A stretch of DNA of 19,326 nt, taken from assembly GCA_050699035.1 (NCBI GenBank), contig JBOHDE010000055.1, positions 1-19,326 of the forward strand, given 5' to 3'. A program made the translations under genes and the position numbers. This stretch comes from WHTB01 sp050699035 (GTDB lineage: Bacteria > Actinomycetota > Actinomycetes > Propionibacteriales > Nocardioidaceae). This document shows positions 6,957 through 13,478 of this stretch, piece by piece (within the stretch, counting starts at the first letter, position 1; each line of letters starts with the position of its first letter). The notes under the pieces were generated by a model. That model worked only from the letters and a program-made list of their open reading frames with translations, had not been told where the DNA came from and searched no databases.

Positions 6957-8341
6957 GCCGGTCCGACTCCGCCGGCGTCGCCGACCTGACCCCGTTCGCC
7001 CGGCAGCGAGAGCAGCGAGCGTGGTACTGGTACGACTGGGCGAACTCCGCGTACGTCACGTCGGTCGCGACCGTGCTGTTCGCGCCGTACCTCACCAGCG
7101 TCGCGGAGACCGCCGCGTGTGGTGAGCCCGGCACCTCCGCCGACCCGTGCCGCACCGACCTGGACGTGCTGGGCGTCGCGATCTCGCCGGGCTCGCTGGT
7201 GTTCTACGTCGTCACGCTGGCGACCGTGCTCTCGGCGCTGGTCCTGCCGGTGGTCGGGGCCTTCGCCGACCGCTCACCGCGCAAGAAGGAGATGATGGCG
7301 CGGTTCGCCTGGGCCGGCAGCCTCGCCGCGGGCTGCATGTTCTTCGTCACCGGCGACAACTGGCAGCTGGGCGCCGGCCTGCTGCTGGTCGCGAACATCT
7401 GCCTGGGGTCGTCGCTGGTGGTCTACGACGCGATCCTCTGTGAGGTGGCCGGCCCCGACGAGCGCGACAAGGTGTCGTCGCGCGGCTGGGCGCTCGGCTA
7501 CCTCGGCGGCGGGTTGCTGCTGGGCGTCAACCTCGGCCTGGTGACGTTCCATGACACGCTCGGCATGAGTACGGCGACAGCGGTCCGGGTCAGCGTGCTC
7601 ACCGCGGCCGTGTGGTGGGCCGGCTTCACGCTGATCCCGTACCTCGGCCTGCGCAACCGGGCCCCGACCCGGGTCGTCGACACCCCCGGGGGGATGGTGC
7701 GCGACAGCTTCACCCAGCTGTTCCAGACGCTGAAGGAAGCGCGGGCGTACCCGATGACGTTGACCTTCCTGGCGGCGTACCTGTTCTACAACGACGGCAT
7801 CCAGACCGTCATCGTGTCGGCCTCGGTGTACGGCGAGAAGGAGCTGGGGTTCGCCACCGAGGTGCTGATCGGCACGATCTTGATGGTGCAGTTCGTGGCG
7901 TTCGCGGGCGCGCTGGCGTTCGGTCGGCTGGCCGCCAGGATCGGCAGCCGTACGACGATCATGCTCGGCCTGCTGGTCTGGGTCGCGATCGTGACGGCCG
8001 GCTACTTCATGCCGGAGGGGGAGCTGGTGCCGTTCCTGACCCTGGCGGTCGCCATCGGGCTGGTGCTCGGTGGCACCCAGGCGCTGTCCCGGTCGTTCTT
8101 CAGCCAGCTGATCCCGCGTGGCCGCGAGGGTGAGTACTTCAGCCTCTACCAGGCCTGTGAGCGGGGTACGTCGTGGCTCGGCACCCTGGTGTTCGGTCTG
8201 GTGCACCAGTGGGCCGACTCGTACCGACCGGCGATCTTCGCGCTGATGATCTTCTTCGTGGTCGGTTTGGTGCTGCTGTGGCGGGTCGACCCGCGGACCG
8301 CGATCCGCGACGCCGGCAACCCGGTGCCGGTGGTGGTCTGA
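6953..8341 (+). CDS. MFS transporter, UMF1 / Atg22-like family
   Basis: A 462-residue integral membrane protein with roughly 12 hydrophobic segments. The start (QREQRAWYWYDWANSAYVTSVATVLFAPYL) is characteristic of the UMF1 family of the major facilitator superfamily, related to the yeast vacuolar effluxer Atg22. The loop GAFADRSPRKKEMM is the MFS loop 2-3 motif, and GGTQALSRSFFSQLIP is also typical of UMF1 members. Bacterial substrates are unknown. The GTG start overlaps the phosphodiesterase stop, which hints at uptake or export of a glycerophosphodiester-related compound, but that is inference from context only. Confidence 0.88.
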   Translation: MSRSDSAGVADLTPFARQREQRAWYWYDWANSAYVTSVATVLFAPYLTSVAETAACGEPGTSADPCRTDLDVLGVAISPGSLVFYVVTLATVLSALVLPVVGAFADRSPRKKEMMARFAWAGSLAAGCMFFVTGDNWQLGAGLLLVANICLGSSLVVYDAILCEVAGPDERDKVSSRGWALGYLGGGLLLGVNLGLVTFHDTLGMSTATAVRVSVLTAAVWWAGFTLIPYLGLRNRAPTRVVDTPGGMVRDSFTQLFQTLKEARAYPMTLTFLAAYLFYNDGIQTVIVSASVYGEKELGFATEVLIGTILMVQFVAFAGALAFGRLAARIGSRTTIMLGLLVWVAIVTAGYFMPEGELVPFLTLAVAIGLVLGGTQALSRSFFSQLIPRGREGEYFSLYQACERGTSWLGTLVFGLVHQWADSYRPAIFALMIFFVVGLVLLWRVDPRTAIRDAGNPVPVVV

Positions 8342-8416
8342 CCCGGCCCGCGCACCCACGCCTGCGGTGTGACGTGCGTCGGATAGTCGTGGTGTACGCA
8401 TGAGACGGCGCGGATG

Positions 8417-8443
8417 GGGAATCATTGACGCGTACCAACCGTT
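8417..8443 (+). promoter_or_regulatory. SigR/SigH-type (thiol-oxidative stress) promoter of rbpA
   Basis: GGGAAT (8417-8422), 18 nt, then GTT (8441-8443) matches the consensus recognised by Streptomyces SigR and mycobacterial SigH (GGGAAT-N18-GTT). rbpA of Streptomyces coelicolor is a known SigR target. Transcription would start near 8450, leaving a leader of about 60 nt. Confidence 0.78.
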
Positions 8444-8512
8444 CCAACCAGCGACGGGGCGCAACCACGCCCCGTCACCGTCACGCACACTACTAACGGG
8501 GAGGTCGAGCAC

Positions 8513-8899
8513 ATGTCTGACCGAGTTCTGCGCGGCGCGCGGCTGGGGGGCCAAAGCTTCGAGGACGAGCGGGGCATCGAGTTCGCGCCGCGCCAGCAGG
8601 TGGCGTACGCCTGCCCGGAGGGACACGAGTTCGAGATCCCGATGGCGCAGGAGGCGGAGATCCCACTGATCTGGGAGTGTCCGCGCTGCAGCGGCGAGGC
8701 CCGCCTCGTCAACGGCGCCGAGCCCGAGGCGAAGAAGGAGAAGCCGGTGCGCACGCACTGGGACATGCTCCGCGAGCGCCGCTCACTCCCCGAGCTCGAG
8801 GATCTGCTGTCGGAGCGGCTCGACCTGCTCCGCACCGGCCAGATCGGCCCGCCCCACCTGCACCGGCGCTCCAAGAGCCGGGCCAAGAAGAGCGCCTGA
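8513..8899 (+). CDS. rbpA: RNA polymerase-binding protein RbpA
   Basis: Actinobacterial general transcription factor that binds RNA polymerase and the principal sigma factor and stabilises the open complex. The 128-residue product has the RbpA core with Cys34, His38, Cys56 and Cys59 (ACPEGH and ECPRC), the zinc ligands described for the S. coelicolor protein at the same positions. A basic linker (KKEKPVRTHWD) and the helical sigma-interaction domain (MLRERRSLPELEDLLSERL) follow, with the RERRS DNA/sigma-contact stretch. The C-terminus is a lysine/arginine tail. The start is fixed by GGGGAGG 8 nt before ATG 8513. It is monocistronic, with convergent fxsA downstream. Confidence 0.97.
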   Translation: MSDRVLRGARLGGQSFEDERGIEFAPRQQVAYACPEGHEFEIPMAQEAEIPLIWECPRCSGEARLVNGAEPEAKKEKPVRTHWDMLRERRSLPELEDLLSERLDLLRTGQIGPPHLHRRSKSRAKKSA

Positions 8900-8925
8900 C
8901 CGTACGGTTCCACGCAGCCGGCGAC

Positions 8926-9120
8926 TTCGCGCCGAGGTTGCTCGTATGTTCGCGATCCATCGCGCCGAGGTTGCGCGTATGTCGGGCCGGTCGCGACTCA
9001 CCCCCACCCGTACCCGACCATCCCTATGCCTGCAGGGCTGGGGATGATCGGCAACGGCACGGGCCCGTGCCGTTCCGGGGCCTCGCGCCGGCCGACATAC
9101 GTGCAACCTCGGCGCGAGAA
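8926..9120. repeat. Repeat and hairpin cluster between rbpA and fxsA
   Basis: A unit of about 22-30 bp built on CGCGCCGAGGTTGC-N-CGTATGT occurs three times: direct at 8926-8954, direct at 8960-8990, and inverted at 9087-9119. The second and third copies form arms of about 30 bp with one G/A difference (a G-U pair in RNA) and one bulged G. Between them lie two further dyads: an imperfect hairpin at 9016-9049 around GCC-TGCAG-GGC, and a perfect 22-bp palindrome at 9053-9074. No credible ORF is present. It could be a terminator for the convergent genes, a MITE/REP-like element or a structured RNA. Confidence 0.8.
9053..9074. repeat. Perfect 22-bp palindrome
   Basis: Self-complementary sequence with left half AACGGCACGGG and its exact reverse complement immediately following, without a loop. 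It sits inside the larger repeat cluster. As DNA it would suit a dimeric DNA-binding protein; as RNA it would be a strong GC stem. Confidence 0.85.
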
Positions 9121-9126
9121 GCGCTC

Positions 9127-9630
9127 TTAGCGTCGGTTCGGTGAGTGCGGGTCGTCGTCGACCACCTGGCCGGTGACGACACCAGGTCCCCGATCAGACC
9201 CCCGATCAGAGCCGTGAGGCGGACCAGGTGTCCCGGGACCGCCGAACACCCGCACCGTCGACCGGGCCACCCGGCGGGCGACGAACCAGCCCAGCAGCCG
9301 CCGCGCCAGCGGCCGGGTCGGCGGGAGCACGAAGAAGAACCCGACCACGTCGGTCGCGAAGCCCGGCGTCAGCAGCAGCGTGCCGCCGACCAACACCAGC
9401 GCGGCGTCGGCGACCTCGGTGTGCGGCAGCTGGCCCTTGGTCAGGGCGCCCTGCAGCCCGGCCCAGGCCCGGCGGCCCTCCCGCTTGACGATCCAGGCGC
9501 CGAGCAGGCTCTCGAACAGCAGCAGCGCGATGGTCCACGGCGCGCCGATCGCCTGCCCGACCTGGATGATGACGTAGATCTCTACGACCGGGACGAGCAG
9601 GAAGGCCACCGCCAGCATCAACCACCGCAT
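9127..9630 (-). CDS. fxsA: FxsA-family membrane protein
   Basis: A 167-residue cytoplasmic-membrane protein of the FxsA family; E. coli FxsA relieves exclusion of phage T7 by F-plasmid PifA, but its normal role is unknown. Seen: an N-terminal hydrophobic run (MLAVAFLLVPVVEIYVIIQV), the conserved FESLLGAWIVKREGRRAW loop, then VLVGGTLLLTPGFATDVVGF, a family hallmark, and a soluble tail with a short GSDRGSDRG repeat. ATG 9630 starts 4 nt after the ppm1 stop, so it is the last gene of the lnt-ppm1-fxsA operon. A GATACT hexamer 6 nt upstream of the ATG could also provide an internal promoter. Longer in-frame starts upstream lie inside ppm1 and are rejected. Confidence 0.88.
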   Translation of the reverse strand: MRWLMLAVAFLLVPVVEIYVIIQVGQAIGAPWTIALLLFESLLGAWIVKREGRRAWAGLQGALTKGQLPHTEVADAALVLVGGTLLLTPGFATDVVGFFFVLPPTRPLARRLLGWFVARRVARSTVRVFGGPGTPGPPHGSDRGSDRGPGVVTGQVVDDDPHSPNRR

Positions 9631-9634
9631 GACC

Positions 9635-10387
9635 TCAGTATCTCCTGGCACCCAAACGGCGCAGCCCGGGCCGCACCCGCCGCAGTCGGTAGCCCACTCC
9701 CCACACACTGACCCGCCAGATCGCCTCGCCGACGATCGCGTTGCTCATCTTCGACTCGCCCCGCACCCGCTCCACGAACCGGATCGGCACCTCGACCACC
9801 CGGATGCCCGCCCGGGCCGCGCGCCGCGCCAGGTCGACCTGGAAGCAGTAGCCCTGCGAGGCGACCCCGTCCAGGTCGACGGCCTGCAGCGCCGCCCGCC
9901 GCCAGGCCCGGAAGCCCCCGGTCGAGTCCCGCAGGTCGAGCCCGAGCGCCATCCGGGCGTACCGGTTGCCACCCCTCGACAGCACCTCACGCGAACGCGG
10001 CCAGTTCTCGACGCTGCCGCCGGGCACCCAGCGGGAGCCGAGCACCAGGTCGGCGTCGGCCAGTGCGGCCAGCAGGGACGGCAGCTGCTCGGGCAGGTGC
10101 GACCCGTCGGCGTCCATCTGCACGAGCACGTCGTACGTCCGCCGCAGCCCCCAGTCGAACCCGGCCAGGTACGCCCGGCCGAGCCCGCCCTTGCCCGGCC
10201 GGTGCAGGACGTGCACCCGGGACTCGGCTGCGGCCAGCGTGTCGGCCAGCGCGCCGGTGCCGTCGGGCGAGCCGTCGTCGACCACCAGGACGTCGGCGCC
10301 CGGCACTGCCGTCAGGACCCGACGGACGACCGACTCGACATTCCCGGCCTCGTTGTACGTCGGGATGACGACCAAGGTCTCGGTCAT
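9635..10387 (-). CDS. ppm1: Polyprenol-phosphate mannosyltransferase (dolichol-phosphate mannose synthase type)
   Basis: Family 2 glycosyltransferase that transfers mannose from GDP-mannose to polyprenyl phosphate, giving the donor for periplasmic mannosylation of proteins or lipoglycans. The 250-residue product begins MTETLVVIPTYNEAGNVESV and shows VVDDGSPDG and the metal-binding VQMDADGSH (DxD), then LVLGSRWVPGG, STGGFRAWRR and RFVERVRGESKMS, all typical of DPM1/Ppm1. The C-terminus lacks extra membrane domains. Its ATG overlaps the lnt stop by 4 nt (ATGA). In Mycobacterium tuberculosis the same two activities are fused in one Ppm1 polypeptide; here they are separate but overlapping genes. 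Confidence 0.92.
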   Translation of the reverse strand: MTETLVVIPTYNEAGNVESVVRRVLTAVPGADVLVVDDGSPDGTGALADTLAAAESRVHVLHRPGKGGLGRAYLAGFDWGLRRTYDVLVQMDADGSHLPEQLPSLLAALADADLVLGSRWVPGGSVENWPRSREVLSRGGNRYARMALGLDLRDSTGGFRAWRRAALQAVDLDGVASQGYCFQVDLARRAARAGIRVVEVPIRFVERVRGESKMSNAIVGEAIWRVSVWGVGYRLRRVRPGLRRLGARRY

Positions 10388-11874
10388 CCCCGCTCCCGGG
10401 CGCGCCGCCGTACGACTCCGACGGCGATGCCGACCAGACCCAGACCGGCGGCCGTCAGGTCGAGCCAGCCGCCGAGCCTGATGCCAGGCGTGATCCCCTC
10501 CCCCACCGGAAGCTCGGCGACGAGGGCCTGCTGCGAGCGCGACGTGGTCCGGTCGAGCACGCTGCCGTCCGGCCGCACGAAGCCGCTGATGCCGGTGGTG
10601 GCGGCCACCGCGACCGCCCGCCCGGACTCCACGGCTCGCAGCCGGGTGATCGCCCACTGCTGCTCGAGCTGGGCGGTGCCGAGGTAGGTCGCGTTGTTGG
10701 TCTGCACGGCCAGCAGGTCGACGTCCTCGGCCGTGACATCGCGGATCGCGTCGTCGTAGGCCACCTCGAAGCACATCACCGCGCCCACCCGGACGTCGCC
10801 GAGGTCCAGCACCCCCGGGCCGTCGCCGGGAAAGAAGTCCCGCGGGATCTCCTGCTCCAGCAGCGGCACGATCGGCGTGAACGCAGCCCGCAGCGGCACC
10901 CACTCCCCGAACGGCACCAGCCGCCGTTTGGCGTACGTCTCTCCAGGGCCGGTCGTAGGCTCCCAGACGATGCCGGTGCCCTGCACATGGTCGTCGCCCG
11001 GCCCGCGGGTGACGGCGCCGACGAGCACCGGCACGCCGACCGCGTCCACCGCGTCTTGGATCAGCGCTCCGGCGTCCGCGTCGAGCAGGGGGTCGATGTC
11101 GCTGGAGTTCTCGGGCCACACCACGACATCGGGCTGCTCGGCCTGGCCGGCCTCGATGTCCGCGGCCAGGTCGTGGGTCGCCGCGGCGTGGTTCTCGAGG
11201 ACGACCCGCGGCTCGGCCATCGAGTCGATCCCCTCGCCGGGCGTGTCGCCCTGCACGACGGCCACGGTCGCCGTACGCCCGTCGGCGCCCTGCAGGCCGA
11301 CCGGGAGCACCCACCCTGCCGCCAGCAGAGCCAGCGCCGCGACGGCAGCGGGCAGGGCGACCAGCAGCCGGTGCCGGTCGACCACCGCGGCGGCTAGCAG
11401 CAGCGCGGCCAGAGCGACGACGAAGGTCAGCCCACCCTCGCCGAGGTAGCGGGCCCAGGAGACGACGCCGGTGTCCACGAACGGCGTCCCCAGCCGCGCC
11501 CAGGGGAACCCACCGAACGGCAGGTGCCCGCGCGCGAGTTCGACACCCGCCCAGGCGCACGCGCCCCACACCGGCCAGCCTGGCAGCCGGGAAGTCGCCG
11601 CCAGCGCGAGCCCGAGGACCAGGTAGAACGGCGCCTCGACGGCGGCGATGGCGAACTGGATGCCCGGGACGACGGAGTACAGCCACCAGGCCGCCACCAG
11701 CACGAAGGTGAACCCGAACAGCAGCCCGCGGACGGCGGCGGCCCGCAGCGACGCGTCGCGGCAGAGCAGGCCGAGCCCGGCGACCGCGACCAGCGCGAGC
11801 GGCCACCACCCGAGCGGCGGCATCGCGAGGGCCAGGGCGACGCCGAGCAGGCCGGCCAGGAGTGCAGATCGCAC
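10384..11874 (-). CDS. lnt: Apolipoprotein N-acyltransferase
   Basis: Membrane enzyme that N-acylates the lipid-modified N-terminal cysteine of lipoproteins. The 496-residue product has a cluster of N-terminal membrane helices (to about residue 190), then a nitrilase-like catalytic domain and a final helix near the C-terminus. The catalytic triad is visible as E255 (VVWPENSSD), K316 (YAKRRLVPFGEWVP) and C368 (GAVMCFEVAYDD). The K-to-C interval of 52 equals that in E. coli Lnt (K335-C387). The GTG start at 11874 is preceded by AGGA. It heads the lnt-ppm1-fxsA operon; upstream lies a 417-nt gap, in which TATCCT (11922-11917, minus) is a possible -10. Confidence 0.93.
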   Translation of the reverse strand: MRSALLAGLLGVALALAMPPLGWWPLALVAVAGLGLLCRDASLRAAAVRGLLFGFTFVLVAAWWLYSVVPGIQFAIAAVEAPFYLVLGLALAATSRLPGWPVWGACAWAGVELARGHLPFGGFPWARLGTPFVDTGVVSWARYLGEGGLTFVVALAALLLAAAVVDRHRLLVALPAAVAALALLAAGWVLPVGLQGADGRTATVAVVQGDTPGEGIDSMAEPRVVLENHAAATHDLAADIEAGQAEQPDVVVWPENSSDIDPLLDADAGALIQDAVDAVGVPVLVGAVTRGPGDDHVQGTGIVWEPTTGPGETYAKRRLVPFGEWVPLRAAFTPIVPLLEQEIPRDFFPGDGPGVLDLGDVRVGAVMCFEVAYDDAIRDVTAEDVDLLAVQTNNATYLGTAQLEQQWAITRLRAVESGRAVAVAATTGISGFVRPDGSVLDRTTSRSQQALVAELPVGEGITPGIRLGGWLDLTAAGLGLVGIAVGVVRRRARERG

Positions 11875-12257
11875 GCGGGTCCTAGGGGTGAGGAGCGAAG
11901 CGGTACGGACCCGGTCAGGATACGGAAGGAGCCCGGACCCTTCGGACCGAACACCCGCTCACTGGCTGCGGGCTAGGTGTCCGTTGTCTACTGGGCGCCG
12001 GGCTCGATCCGAGTCGCACCCCACCCATCCTGGCCGCGACCAGGCTTGCTGCGACAATCCAGGAACGTGGTCGCTCGCCCCGATCACCGCAGCCACCTGG
12101 ACGCTGGCCCGACGGTTGCGGCCTGCTCGGTGGACACCGGCACTCTTGCGATCCGAGAGGTGCCTGTCAACCCCGGCTTGACCTGCGAGTTTTTCCTATT
12201 TGTGCAGGTCAAAGCGGCCCTTTGGACATCCGGATTTCACCCGCATTTTCCAGCGTC
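11875..12257. other. Stretch without a recognisable gene
   Basis: This gap between lnt and the terminator behind kal must hold the lnt promoter. I find no ORF with a family I recognise on either strand; the short ORFs here have arginine/proline-rich or mixed composition. Small dyads are present: TTCGG-A-CCGAA (11941-11951) and CGGTG-GA-CACCG (about 12128-12139). A direct repeat CGATCCGAG occurs at 12005-12013 and 12149-12157. The 3' end (12178-12256) is markedly richer in A+T than the rest of the window. A decayed mobile element cannot be excluded. Confidence 0.5.
12178..12212. repeat. AT-rich loop flanked by a 9-bp inverted repeat
   Basis: TTGACCTGC (12178-12186) and its exact reverse complement GCAGGTCAA (12204-12212) enclose a 17-nt loop, mostly T on the plus strand (gagtttttcctatttgt). 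Each arm includes TTGACC, a good -35 sequence, but no -10 lies at 16-18 bp on either strand. It may be an operator, a hairpin in a transcript or the end of a lost element. Confidence 0.6.
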
Positions 12258-12285
12258 GTCGGCGTGTCGCGGGTGACACGCCGAC
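12258..12285 (-). terminator. Hairpin terminator behind the lysine-degradation operon
   Basis: Perfect 11-bp arms (GTCGGCGTGTC, 12258-12268, and its complement, 12275-12285) enclose a 6-nt loop. The hairpin begins 6 nt beyond the kal stop on the minus strand. There is no U-tract after it, which is common for actinobacterial terminators. Confidence 0.7.
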
Positions 12286-12291
12286 ACCTCG

Positions 12292-12696
12292 TCACGTTGG
12301 TGGCGGGACCACGACCACGCCGGTCGCGGTGACGGCGTCGAGCGGCTCCGGCAGCACCTCGGCGGCCGACTCCGAGCGGCCGGGACGGCCACGGCAGACC
12401 ACCCGGGCGACCAGGTCGAGCTCACGGCTTCGGGTGCCGACCCGGGTCACCGTCGCGACTACCTCGAGCACGTCACCCGCCCGTACGGCGGCACGGAACT
12501 GGACGTCGGAGTACGTCGCGAACAGGCCCTCGTCGCCGTCGGTGCGGATGCACACCTCGGTGGCCACGTCGCCGAACAGGCCCAGCAGGTAGGCCCCGTC
12601 GACCAGGTTGCCGGCGTAGTGCGCATGGGAGTACGGCACGTAGCGCCGGTGGGTCACGGTCAGGCCGAGCCGTGGGTCTGAGGTCGGTTCGGTCAT
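12292..12696 (-). CDS. kal: 3-Aminobutyryl-CoA ammonia-lyase
   Basis: Hotdog-fold lyase that removes ammonia from L-3-aminobutyryl-CoA to give crotonyl-CoA, the last dedicated step of lysine fermentation (EC 4.3.1.14). The 134-residue product carries the motifs I associate with Kal: HYAGNLVDGAYLLGLFGDVA followed by TDGDEGLFATYSDVQFRAAV and RAGD. Length is usual for the family. Its ATG overlaps the kamE stop by 4 nt, so it is coupled to the aminomutase genes, and a hairpin terminator follows. On sequence alone it could be called a generic hotdog thioesterase; the motifs and the neighbours make Kal much more likely. Confidence 0.9.
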   Translation of the reverse strand: MTEPTSDPRLGLTVTHRRYVPYSHAHYAGNLVDGAYLLGLFGDVATEVCIRTDGDEGLFATYSDVQFRAAVRAGDVLEVVATVTRVGTRSRELDLVARVVCRGRPGRSESAAEVLPEPLDAVTATGVVVVPPPT

Positions 12697-13478
12697 GCGC
12701 TCCTGCTCTCGTCGGCTGCCTCGGTCAGCGCCGCCACCTGGTCGGGCAGCAGCGCGGAGACGACGTAGCTGGCCACCTCGCCGGGCGTCGTACCCCGGGT
12801 GAAGACCCGGCTGACGCCAAGCTCCCCTGCCATCGTCTCGTCGAAGCGCGGGCCGCCGATCACCAGCAGCGGCTGGCGACCCGACGGGTAGGACTCGCGG
12901 AACGCGGCCGACATCTCCAAGGTGTTGTGGATGTGGGCGTCGCGCTGGGTGACCACCTGGCTGACCAGCACCGCGTCAGCCCGCTCGGCGCGGGCGCTGT
13001 CGACCAGCTGCGGCACCGACACCTGGGCGCCGAGGTTGACCACCTTGAGCTCCCGGTAGTACTCGAGACCCTTCTCCCCGGCGAAGCCCTTGACGTTGAG
13101 GATCGCGTCGATGCCCACCGTGTGGGCGTCGGTGCCGATGCACCCGCCGACGACGACGAGCCGGCGGCGGAGCCCTTTGCGGATGGCCAGGTTGACCTCC
13201 CGGGGGGACAGCAGCGGGTAGTCCCGCTCGACCACCTCGACCTTCGACAGGTCGACGAGGTGGCTGACCTGGCCGTACACGACGAAGAACGTGAAGCCCT
13301 CACCCATCGGCTTCGCGTGGACGACCATCACGGGGTCGATCCCCATCTTCTTCGCCAGCTGGGCCGCGGCGCCCTCGGCACGCTTGCTGTGCGGCACCGG
13401 CAGCGTGAACGACACCTGCACCATGCCGTCGCCGGTGGTGTCGCCGTACGGCCGTACGATCGTCGTCTCCCGGCTCAT
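12693..13478 (-). CDS. kamE: Beta-lysine / lysine 5,6-aminomutase, B12-binding beta subunit
   Basis: Small subunit of the adenosylcobalamin- and PLP-dependent 5,6-aminomutase, which moves the terminal amino group of beta-lysine to C5, giving 3,5-diaminohexanoate. The 261-residue product has the base-off cobalamin motif DAHTVG (D117-x-H119-xx-G122), with His119 the expected cobalt ligand. Lys130 (NVKG), 11 residues on, matches the PLP Schiff-base lysine of the clostridial enzyme (His133 and Lys144, also 11 apart). The Rossmann-like domain continues to GGPRFDETMAGELG. ATG 13478 overlaps the kamD stop by 4 nt; longer in-frame extensions run into kamD and are rejected. Confidence 0.94.
   Translation of the reverse strand: MSRETTIVRPYGDTTGDGMVQVSFTLPVPHSKRAEGAAAQLAKKMGIDPVMVVHAKPMGEGFTFFVVYGQVSHLVDLSKVEVVERDYPLLSPREVNLAIRKGLRRRLVVVGGCIGTDAHTVGIDAILNVKGFAGEKGLEYYRELKVVNLGAQVSVPQLVDSARAERADAVLVSQVVTQRDAHIHNTLEMSAAFRESYPSGRQPLLVIGGPRFDETMAGELGVSRVFTRGTTPGEVASYVVSALLPDQVAALTEAADESRSA

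Noticed and set aside
7274..8758. A 494-codon open frame on the minus strand opposite the MFS and rbpA genes
   Set aside because: It spans two unrelated plus-strand genes and a promoter, has low-complexity Q/R/H-rich composition and no family features; it is a shadow frame.
8926..9120. CRISPR-like array reading of the repeated units
   Set aside because: There are only three copies, one inverted, with unequal spacing; no leader and no cas genes are nearby.
11977..12276. A 99-codon plus-strand ORF in the gap upstream of lnt
   Set aside because: It has no recognisable domain, no clear ribosome site and crosses both the AT-rich dyad and the terminator hairpin. I treat it as non-coding, though a degenerate element cannot be excluded.
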